NCBI GenBank assembly: GCA_022452125.1
Contig: JAKURJ010000078.1
Coordinates: forward strand, 1-7,533
DNA: 7,533 nucleotides
Origin: Candidatus Poseidoniaceae archaeon
GTDB lineage: Archaea; Thermoplasmatota; Poseidoniia; Poseidoniales; Poseidoniaceae
Direction: 5' to 3'
Numbering within the stretch: position 1 is the first letter of the stretch; each line of letters opens with the position of its first letter. Of the stretch, positions 1 through 5,886 are shown piece after piece. The notes beneath the pieces were generated by a model. The model did not search any database. It saw only the letters and a program-made list of their open reading frames with translations, and had not been told where the DNA came from. The translations under genes were made by a program, and so were the position numbers.

Positions 1-113
1 GTGATACAATCTATTTAACGGCAATTGGCGAATAAGACAATCTGGCTCTATACCACCCACTCAAAACTTTTGCTGATTGTATTGCAGTAACGTATGTACG
101 TAGTTAAGAAGAT
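1..113 (+). pseudogene. pyk: Upstream in-frame remnant of pyruvate kinase, interrupted by two TAA codons
   Basis: Read in the same frame as the pyruvate kinase ORF that follows, positions 3-113 give DTIYLTAIGE, stop (33-35), DNLALYHPLKTFADCIAVTY, VRS, stop (105-107), ED. This matches the part of pyruvate kinase just after the B domain: an LTxxD..DL segment, then the (D)xIAxS(F/Y)VRS strand of the barrel, joined without a gap to the SPAKDAV and IIAKIEH residues downstream. No frameshift is needed; only the two TAA codons break the frame, and each is one base from AAA, GAA or CAA. The glycine codon at 27-29 stands where the family usually has Asp. The gene therefore begins left of the window and is either decayed or carries base errors at a contig end. 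I see no separate gene or promoter in these 113 bases. Confidence 0.7.
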
Positions 114-959
114 TTGAGTCCCGCAAAAGATGCTGTCAAGGCTGCTGGATTACACACTCCAATTATTGCCAAAATAGAACATCCTGCAGCTTTACAAAAT
201 CTGCACTCTATTCTTGACGTCGCAGATGCGGTAATGGTTGCTCGTGGGGATTTGGGAGTCGAGATACCTCTGGAAAGAGTGCCATTAGCTCAACAGAAAA
301 TTATCGATGCAGGTTTGATGCGTGGGATGGTAGTGATTGTCGCTACTCAAATGCTTGAATCAATGACACTCAATCCTAGACCAACACGTGCAGAAGTCAG
401 TGATGTATCAACTGCAATTCGACACGGAGGAACTGCCGTCATGCTATCTGGTGAAACCGCCTCCGGCAAGCACCCTGTTGCGGCAGTAGAAACAATGGTA
501 AGAATAGCAACTGCGACAGAAGAAGGACTGGACTCCTCAGGAGGAACTCCCGGAGTTCTATCCAAGTTCCGTTCGACGAGAGCTGTCGCTCATTCAGGGG
601 TTGAACTTGCCAAAGCAGCGAGCGCCAAACACATCCTCGTAGCAACCCAACACGGCAATGCTCCCCGACTAGTTACTGGATACAGGCCAGACGTGGTTGT
701 GACTGCTGTAACAGATCGCATTCGAGCCGCTCGCAGAATGAACTTACTACCCGGAGTAAAATCTGTAATCGTCAAAGAACATGAGAGAGGTTCTCAAACC
801 ATGCAGAATGCGATTAGAGAGATTGCTAAAGATGGAACCATCAAATCCGGAGATAGAATTGTGGCGATTTCAGGTTCTCCACAAGCAATGCGCGGCGCAA
901 CTAGTACCGTCAGATTATACCGTTTGGAATCGGATGGAAGTATTTCTGGAACAGAGTGA
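114..959 (+). CDS. pyk: Pyruvate kinase, C-terminal part (5' end disrupted)
   Basis: Pyruvate kinase transfers phosphate from phosphoenolpyruvate to ADP, giving pyruvate and ATP in the last step of cytosolic glycolysis. From the nominal TTG at 114 the 281 residues hold the second half of the catalytic barrel. IIAKIEH (about 17-23) is the signature with the catalytic Lys and a metal-binding Glu, with His where Asn is usual. ARGDLGVEIP (about 43-52) holds the second metal-binding Asp. VATQMLESM, RPTRAEVSDV and MLSGETASGKHP follow. The C-terminal regulatory-type domain runs from about residue 160 to the end. Full-length enzymes have about 450-500 residues, and the missing part holds the first half of the barrel and the B domain, so this fragment alone should be inactive. 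TTG at 114 is only the first start after the in-frame TAA at 105-107 and is probably not a real start. The family call is secure; whether the locus is functional is not. Confidence 0.85.
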   Translation: MSPAKDAVKAAGLHTPIIAKIEHPAALQNLHSILDVADAVMVARGDLGVEIPLERVPLAQQKIIDAGLMRGMVVIVATQMLESMTLNPRPTRAEVSDVSTAIRHGGTAVMLSGETASGKHPVAAVETMVRIATATEEGLDSSGGTPGVLSKFRSTRAVAHSGVELAKAASAKHILVATQHGNAPRLVTGYRPDVVVTAVTDRIRAARRMNLLPGVKSVIVKEHERGSQTMQNAIREIAKDGTIKSGDRIVAISGSPQAMRGATSTVRLYRLESDGSISGTE

Positions 960-995
960 CACCAAGACGCTTTTTTCTGCGCAAGGTTCAATGCT

Positions 996-999
996 GGAG
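996..999 (+). promoter_or_regulatory. Ribosome binding site favouring the 1004 start
   Basis: GGAG lies four bases before ATG 1004. The alternative GTG at 956, which overlaps the pyruvate kinase stop as GTGA, has no clear Shine-Dalgarno sequence. The ATG also leaves a short cytoplasmic tail before the first membrane segment, as is usual for CD36-type proteins. Confidence 0.45.
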
Positions 1000-1003
1000 T
1001 TCC

Positions 1004-3922
1004 ATGTCGAGTGCCATGGGTCTTAATCCTGTGAATGGTATATTGGTCGCCACCGGCCTGATATTGGTATCTCTCAACCTTGCATTGGCGTCTTATGCAA
1101 CCGGCGAAGTTCCTGCTGCTGTAGAAGAAGCTGTTGCGATGAAAGTTAAGGACGACATTTGCGAAAATACTCTATGTACTGAAGTAAGTGAAGACTGGTC
1201 TGAATCGACCTCCCAAAGAGATTTCTTTGCATGGCACATAACTAATGTAGACGAGGTAATAATGGATAATGCAGAGCCCATTTATGAAAAAGTAGGCCCT
1301 GTAACTTATGATGTCACTCTCAAGCGTGAAGTCGATAATTATGACATCAAGAATGGGCTACTTACATACGAACAATTGACATCATATTCTTGTTCTGAAG
1401 ATACTCTAGTACCATGTTCAACTGAGGTTAGCCAATTGAATATCGCGTTTAACCCACAGGTAGTTGGAGCTACTGGAACCGCAATCAACGCTGTCATGGA
1501 CATTACAAAGACGGGATTTGTTTCTGGAGTTGTTGGAATACACTTGAAACAAGTAACAGCAGCTCAGGCTGTTGCGGATGAAATCCAGTATGAACACATG
1601 GCCAATCTGGTTGCTGTTGAAGGCCCAGGTAGTATCTACATAATCGATACTGACATGCATAATTCAGCTGAATCTTATTTCCTCGAGGGGATGTTTGAAG
1701 CGTTTAATGATGCATATGGGGACGCATTCCTAGATGATGACACCAAGACTTACCTGGGCGAAGGTGGAGTTGACCCTCGCTGGGTTGATGGAGTTTGGAA
1801 TGATGATGGTGATGGCATTCTAGAACCAGATGAAGAATGGTCTTACAATGAAACAGGTGCTCGAGTTGGAGACTTGAATGGAAACGGAATCATCGATAAT
1901 GAATCGAGCAGTTTCGTTTCCACCTTGAATCTAGATTATGCATTCTATGAAGCGGTGGGGCCAGATGGAGAGAATCTATCTCTTGTCAATTACATGGGCC
2001 CTCTGGTTTACGCTGCAATGGGTGAGCCTGAGTCATTAGAATTCATCCAAGAAAATCCAGAAGAATCTGTCACACTAGAGCGTGCAGAATTGTGGAACTT
2101 TGCACACCCTACCGACCTAAATATCACACTAGCAAGAGATTGGACACTGTATGGGGGAATGGGCGCATTGATGCTTGACTATGGCGCAGGTAACGACGAT
2201 TATCTCACTGATTATTCAGAGGATGGAGTCAATCTCTCGGTAAGAGTTGAACGCCTATTCGGTATCGAAATGGATGATGATGTTGCCTCAGATGTTCTAA
2301 CTATGGGCGATGGCACTGACGAGCCATTGGGAATTTTGGCAGTCAGCGAGTCAGGGACTTCATTTGGATTAACCGAGTTCCTAGAAATGGACCAAATCAC
2401 TGCAGTTGAAACCTACGGAGTAACTGGATACCAGCACCAAGTTTTGAAGAAATTTTGTAACGACTGGATGTATAACATCGCAACTCTACCGCTGATTCTA
2501 GTTGGTGGAGAGGGCTACATATCAGCATCACAGTTCGTCAACCAAACATTCGGTTCCGTCAATCCAATCGATAATGAGTACATGGAGTACTCACTCAATA
2601 TTGGAGGAATGTGGGGCACTGGAACATATGGCTTCCCAGCAGGAGACCCCATCGACCTAACACAAGAACAGAGTTCTGAAATGCTGTACGGAGATTGGGG
2701 TCTAACTACTGCAGATGGCGCGAGTATGTTCCTTTATGGTGAGTTGAGCGGCAAAACTTTGCCGATCAATTATTCAACTGAAGAAAGGACTGAAGCTAAA
2801 GAGTGGACAAATGAAACAGTTGCTGAGATATATGGAATCGATGTTGAGGCTGCTGGTGCAGCAAGACTACTAATGATGGAAGTAGTGTTCAAAAATTTCG
2901 TTCCCGACTTCCTAATCGATTCATTTGGAACCAGTAAGTATCTCACACAATCTGTTGACAACTGGCTACTAGGTTGGCATGACCCTGTGAATGCATATTT
3001 GGCGACAGGTGATTCTGAAAATATGACTGCTGGCTGGACTAGCCTTGAAGCGAATGAAACATTCTTTGGTTCTGCTGCATATGTTGAGGGTGGAATATCC
3101 ACAGGAGACCCTGCTAAAATAACGATTTGCACAGGCGAGGCTGATTCTTGTGACAAAGGAGAAACCGTACAGGTTGGAGACAGCGAATATGTAAGTTGGA
3201 GAAACAAGTCAAAGGAAAGTGCAACCTACGGGTTGATCAAGGCTGAATTGCAAAGTGAAACCACTGGCGGATTCATCACGGGAGATGGCGACAAAATTGA
3301 CTTATCGGGATACGGAACTGCTGATGTCAAGTGTGAGAAAGAAAGCACTCTCAAAGGAATTCCTGTAGACGTATGTACTGCTTCTATGGACCCATTGGAC
3401 AGATCAATACAAGCCAAACTAATCAACAGCGGAGATCTCCTCGATGCTATCCCTGGCGCACTACCAGTGTTCTTTGGAAGCGATGTCGAAATCAAAGTCG
3501 AAAAGTTGAGTGGAGCAATTATTGGCGGTCAATCGGAATCAACATTCTGGCTAGACACTCGAAACATCACAGACCAAAAAACTCCACCTGAAATGTCTGA
3601 TTTGCAAGAGGTGTTCGTCATCAAGACTGCAGCAGAACTGGATGATGAAACCGCAGAATCTATGGAATCTCAAATCGTTACGAATCAAGACTTCTTTGCA
3701 TTCTTTACTAATTTCGACCATTGGGCAGATTATGTTGCACTTAGCTTATGGATTGGAGGATTAACCTCGCTCCTAATTGGTGCAGGATTAATTTTCAAGG
3801 GAAATAGCAATGAAGTTTCTGCCTCAAAATGGGGAGACGAACCTGAATCTACTGATTTCACTGGTGAAGTCGAGAAAGAACTCGATGAACCCAATGAAGA
3901 ACCTCAACCAGAAGAAGTATGA
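1004..3922 (+). CDS. CD36/SR-B/LIMP-2-like membrane receptor with large calcium-loop ectodomain
   Basis: Predicted surface receptor of 972 residues from ATG 1004 (988 from GTG 956; numbering below uses 956). One TM segment near the N-terminus (about 27-47), an ectodomain of about 870 residues, one TM near the C-terminus (about 927-947) and an acidic cytoplasmic tail (951-988) reproduce the hairpin topology of CD36. Sequence landmarks agree. FAWHITNVDEVI with EKVGPVTYDV (91-120) parallels the family's F.VTNP.EV and GPY.Y motifs. LLGWHDPV (671-678) parallels LLWGYRDP. ISTGDPAKI (714-722) and YVSWRN (745-750) parallel the NG.D.IS and LS.W region. STFWLDTRNIT (862-872) parallels the TYLDIEPITG strand. 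Eukaryotic members bind fatty acids, lipoproteins or glycosidase cargo. The ectodomain is roughly twice the usual size, with most of the excess between about 150 and 670, including two calcium loops at 282-317. About a dozen N-x-S/T sequons suggest N-glycosylation. The ligand is unknown. Family membership rests on motif and topology recognition, not on a search. Confidence 0.68.
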   Translation: MSSAMGLNPVNGILVATGLILVSLNLALASYATGEVPAAVEEAVAMKVKDDICENTLCTEVSEDWSESTSQRDFFAWHITNVDEVIMDNAEPIYEKVGPVTYDVTLKREVDNYDIKNGLLTYEQLTSYSCSEDTLVPCSTEVSQLNIAFNPQVVGATGTAINAVMDITKTGFVSGVVGIHLKQVTAAQAVADEIQYEHMANLVAVEGPGSIYIIDTDMHNSAESYFLEGMFEAFNDAYGDAFLDDDTKTYLGEGGVDPRWVDGVWNDDGDGILEPDEEWSYNETGARVGDLNGNGIIDNESSSFVSTLNLDYAFYEAVGPDGENLSLVNYMGPLVYAAMGEPESLEFIQENPEESVTLERAELWNFAHPTDLNITLARDWTLYGGMGALMLDYGAGNDDYLTDYSEDGVNLSVRVERLFGIEMDDDVASDVLTMGDGTDEPLGILAVSESGTSFGLTEFLEMDQITAVETYGVTGYQHQVLKKFCNDWMYNIATLPLILVGGEGYISASQFVNQTFGSVNPIDNEYMEYSLNIGGMWGTGTYGFPAGDPIDLTQEQSSEMLYGDWGLTTADGASMFLYGELSGKTLPINYSTEERTEAKEWTNETVAEIYGIDVEAAGAARLLMMEVVFKNFVPDFLIDSFGTSKYLTQSVDNWLLGWHDPVNAYLATGDSENMTAGWTSLEANETFFGSAAYVEGGISTGDPAKITICTGEADSCDKGETVQVGDSEYVSWRNKSKESATYGLIKAELQSETTGGFITGDGDKIDLSGYGTADVKCEKESTLKGIPVDVCTASMDPLDRSIQAKLINSGDLLDAIPGALPVFFGSDVEIKVEKLSGAIIGGQSESTFWLDTRNITDQKTPPEMSDLQEVFVIKTAAELDDETAESMESQIVTNQDFFAFFTNFDHWADYVALSLWIGGLTSLLIGAGLIFKGNSNEVSASKWGDEPESTDFTGEVEKELDEPNEEPQPEEV
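1799..1906 (+). other. Two EF-hand/dockerin-like calcium-binding loops
   Basis: This segment of the CD36-like gene encodes NDDGDGILEPDE (residues 282-293, numbered from GTG 956) and DLNGNGIIDNES (306-317). Both follow the spacing of calcium loops: acidic or Asn residues at positions 1, 3 and 5, Gly at 6 and a hydrophobic residue at 8. The first has Glu at position 12; the second ends in Ser with Glu one place earlier. The 24-residue spacing is nearer to dockerin-type duplicated loops than to a classical EF-hand pair. They probably bind calcium outside the cell and stabilise the ectodomain. Confidence 0.6.
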
Positions 3923-3927
3923 TTTCA

Positions 3928-3941
3928 AAGTGATATCACTT
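3928..3941. promoter_or_regulatory. Perfect 14-bp palindrome, candidate operator
   Basis: AAGTGATATCACTT equals its own reverse complement over all 14 bases. It lies five bases after the stop of the CD36-like gene and about 37 bases before the SPFH start, in the longest gap of this region. A second GATATC follows at 3943-3948. With no loop it is a poor RNA hairpin and looks more like a dimer-binding DNA site. The ribbon-helix-helix protein encoded at 5887-6042 is an obvious candidate ligand, but that link is inference. Confidence 0.45.
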
Positions 3942-3943
3942 AG

Positions 3944-3952
3944 ATATCATAA
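3944..3952 (+). promoter_or_regulatory. Possible TATA-like promoter element of the SPFH operon
   Basis: ATATCATAA is AT-rich and lies about 30 bases before ATG 3979, which fits an archaeal TATA box serving a transcript with a very short leader. It partly overlaps the second GATATC beside the palindrome, so a protein bound there could block initiation. The match to a consensus is loose. Confidence 0.3.
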
Positions 3953-3978
3953 AGTAGGAGTCTGTTCTGGGAAGGAAC

Positions 3979-4899
3979 ATGCAGCCTGCAGCCGTAAGCA
4001 TCCCGACTCAAGTCGTGATGCCACAAACTGAGCCCCAATTTAAAGACAAAGAAGCCAAGACCATCAATGGATTCATTGGACTACTAATCCACTTATCCCT
4101 GAGTGTATTCAACATACTATTATTGGCCACTGGACCAGGAGCACTTCTTCTGATAATCACCGGTCCAATTTGGCTAGTATTGTGGAATTCTTACGTAATT
4201 GTGAATCCAAATGAAGCAGTAGTGACTCAATTCTTTGGAAGGTATGTCTCAACTCTGAAAACAGAAGGTTTCAGATTTTTCTTTAACCCTCTGTACAGCA
4301 AGTCAAAGATATCATTCAAGATCAACAACTTCGAATCTAGCAAATTGAAAGTTAACGACGTTAATGCGAACCCAATCGATATTGCAGCGGTTGTTGTCTG
4401 GAGGGTTTATGATGCTGCAGAAGCAATGTTCGAAGTAGAGAACTACGGACATTACGTCCAAATTCAAAGCGAAGCAGCCCTGCGTGAAATGGCTACGAAA
4501 TACCCTTACGATGCTATCGAAGAGAAAGACATTGGAGGAATCACACTCTCTAGTCACCAAGATGAAATCGCAAAGCAATTGCAACAATCTGTTGAGGCTC
4601 GCTTAGCAAGAGCTGGCATCCAAGTATTGGAGGCTAGAATCTCTTACCTTGCTTATTCTACAGAAATTGCACAAGCAATGCTGCGCCGCCAGCAAGCGAG
4701 TGCAGTCGTTGCAGCACGTCGTGAGATTGTCGACGGAGCTGTCGGCATGGTCGAACTTGCGCTTCAGCAATTATCGACTAAAGGAATCATTGAACTTGAT
4801 GAAGACAAGAAAGCAACCATGGTTAGTAATCTGCTAGTTGTCCTGTGTTCAGAAACTGACACTACCCCTGTAGTCAACACAGGAACATTGTACCAGTGA
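3979..4899 (+). CDS. SPFH/band 7 (stomatin-like) membrane protein
   Basis: Membrane scaffold protein of 306 residues. SPFH proteins (stomatin, prohibitin, flotillin, HflK/C) oligomerise on membranes and organise microdomains or control membrane proteases and channels; the target here is unknown. Two hydrophobic segments (about 31-51 and 54-73) form a membrane hairpin. The band 7 domain follows (about 73-235), starting VNPNEAVVTQFFGRY and including KLKVNDVNANPIDIAAVVVW (123-141) and YLAYSTEIAQAMLRRQQA (223-240). The C-terminal end, MVSNLLVVLCSE and PVVNTGTLYQ, is the hallmark of a specific subfamily that I know mainly from bacteria, where a small Arc-like protein gene often lies nearby, as it does here at 5887. 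ATG 3979 has GGAAGGA just upstream; ATG 4018 lacks a ribosome site. It is the first gene of a compact operon with only nine bases to the next gene. The family call is very secure. Confidence 0.95.
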   Translation: MQPAAVSIPTQVVMPQTEPQFKDKEAKTINGFIGLLIHLSLSVFNILLLATGPGALLLIITGPIWLVLWNSYVIVNPNEAVVTQFFGRYVSTLKTEGFRFFFNPLYSKSKISFKINNFESSKLKVNDVNANPIDIAAVVVWRVYDAAEAMFEVENYGHYVQIQSEAALREMATKYPYDAIEEKDIGGITLSSHQDEIAKQLQQSVEARLARAGIQVLEARISYLAYSTEIAQAMLRRQQASAVVAARREIVDGAVGMVELALQQLSTKGIIELDEDKKATMVSNLLVVLCSETDTTPVVNTGTLYQ

Positions 4900-4904
4900 G
4901 GTGA
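4898..4904 (+). promoter_or_regulatory. Strong Shine-Dalgarno overlapping the SPFH stop codon
   Basis: GAGGTGA matches the archaeal anti-Shine-Dalgarno complement GGAGGTGATC and lies four bases before ATG 4909. It overlaps the TGA stop of the SPFH gene (4897-4899), so translation of the two genes is probably coupled. Confidence 0.65.
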
Positions 4905-4908
4905 AAAA

Positions 4909-5661
4909 ATGCATACAGCAGCAAAAGTATTACTCATTTTAGGAACAGTTGTAACCGTCATAGGCATTGTAGGTTTCGCACTAGGAGCTGGCCAAATAGA
5001 TGACTTGGAAGACAGTTGGAACACGTTTGAATATGAAAATGCCACTAATGGAACAATCATGATTGAAGACCTGGATGGAAAAGGAGATGTCGGGCTTACT
5101 TTTTGGGTCAAAGGTGTTTATGAAGACAAAGACGGAGATGGAACATGGGATGTATGTCAAAACACCAGTGTTACAATCACAGAAAGTCCTGAAGTGAACA
5201 ATTCATGGGAATGGGCTGAATTATTGGATGGTAATTTCTACAACGAAGTCCAGGCCAACCAGGAATGTGATGCGAATGACAAAAACACGAATTACGACCG
5301 AGAAAACAAAGGTTTAGTCAAAATTGGTCGTGCTTGCTGGGGATGTTATGAAGGAAATGTTTCATTTGAATCAAATCAGAGTGTCTGGGTAACCTATGAG
5401 GAGAAGGTTGGTGAAGAAATTGCTGAAGACGGCCTGCTTCTCGTACTTGGATTCGGTCTAGGCGGAGGCGGTATTTGCTGTGGAATATTATTCTTGATAA
5501 TTGGTGGAATAATGGCATTGACCATGAAGGATAACAAAGCCCAGGATATGATGTTCACCCCACCTTTAGACAATCAATTGGTTTCTCCCCAAGCAGTAAA
5601 CAAATCAGTCACTCATATGTCACAACCTGACTTCGGAAAACCCCCTCAAGGCGGACTATAG
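4909..5661 (+). CDS. Two-TM protein with acidic calcium-loop ectodomain, unknown function
   Basis: I do not recognise a family. The 250 residues give an N-terminal hydrophobic segment (about 7-28), an acidic, Asn-rich ectodomain (29-172), a Gly-rich hydrophobic segment with adjacent cysteines (176-204, C190-C191) and a Pro-rich cytoplasmic tail ending KPPQGGL. The ectodomain has a calcium-type loop DKDGDGTWD (73-81), cysteines at 83, 120, 143 and 146 (the last two form CWGC) that could form disulfides, and several N-x-S/T sequons (near 44, 47, 85, 97, 150 and 156). The topology is a small copy of that of the CD36-like protein upstream: two membrane anchors flanking an outer domain. Its place in the SPFH operon, with strong translational coupling signals on both sides, suggests a partner or substrate of the SPFH protein; this is inference. 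The start is fixed by the Shine-Dalgarno sequence at 4898-4904. Confidence 0.85.
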   Translation: MHTAAKVLLILGTVVTVIGIVGFALGAGQIDDLEDSWNTFEYENATNGTIMIEDLDGKGDVGLTFWVKGVYEDKDGDGTWDVCQNTSVTITESPEVNNSWEWAELLDGNFYNEVQANQECDANDKNTNYDRENKGLVKIGRACWGCYEGNVSFESNQSVWVTYEEKVGEEIAEDGLLLVLGFGLGGGGICCGILFLIIGGIMALTMKDNKAQDMMFTPPLDNQLVSPQAVNKSVTHMSQPDFGKPPQGGL

Positions 5662-5667
5662 GTGATT
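5660..5667 (+). promoter_or_regulatory. Strong Shine-Dalgarno overlapping a TAG stop
   Basis: AGGTGATT sits two bases before ATG 5670 and its first two bases are part of the TAG stop (5659-5661) of the preceding gene. It closely matches the consensus GGAGGTGATC and implies translational coupling. It also supports the reality of the very short gene that follows. Confidence 0.6.
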
Positions 5668-5669
5668 AA

Positions 5670-5876
5670 ATGGAAATTCGACTAATTATCACTTCAGTGT
5701 TCTCAATAATGATTCTGCTTTACGTTGGTTATTGCTGGGTAAATCAAGGCGTGCATGCGAAGGGAAAAGGATGGGTAACAAGAGAATTCGCCCCCAAGAC
5801 ATTCTGGTTTTGCATGATTCTATACTTAGTGATGGCAATTGGAATATTTGCGAATACTTTCTTTATGCCAAGATGA
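5670..5876 (+). CDS. Small two-TM membrane protein, unknown function
   Basis: A 68-residue protein that I cannot assign to a family. It has two hydrophobic segments (about 4-24 and 44-64) joined by a basic, Gly-containing loop (NQGVHAKGKGWVTREFAPK). It is therefore an integral membrane hairpin, probably with the positively charged loop on the cytoplasmic side and both ends outside. The strong Shine-Dalgarno sequence overlapping the previous stop, and gaps of eight bases before and ten bases after, support it as a real member of the SPFH operon. It may be a small accessory subunit of the SPFH complex; nothing in the sequence shows this directly. Confidence 0.75.
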   Translation: MEIRLIITSVFSIMILLYVGYCWVNQGVHAKGKGWVTREFAPKTFWFCMILYLVMAIGIFANTFFMPR

Positions 5877-5886
5877 TGGGATTGAG

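Noticed and set aside
33..107. Recoding of TAA as a sense codon in this genome
   Set aside because: TAA ends the transporter gene at 6448-6450, where the protein tail looks complete, and no other gene in the window has an internal TAA. Only the edge of the window is affected.
971..976. T6 tract as an archaeal terminator after pyruvate kinase
   Set aside because: Poly-T runs can end archaeal transcription, but a single six-base run without further T-rich sequence is too weak to annotate.
956..1003. GTG 956 start of the CD36-like gene, overlapping the pyruvate kinase stop
   Set aside because: It is possible, but it lacks a Shine-Dalgarno sequence, includes a T6 tract (971-976) directly after the stop that looks non-coding, and adds a 16-residue tail of no evident function. 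ATG 1004 with GGAG was preferred.
2770..3207. 145-codon open frame on the - strand inside the CD36-like gene
   Set aside because: It shows no recognisable motif, lies wholly antisense to a well-supported coding region, and looks like a shadow of its codon pattern.
5839..5886. Longer start for the Arc-like gene
   Set aside because: The extra 16 residues overlap the end of the preceding gene in another frame and precede the family's usual beginning; ATG 5887 was used.
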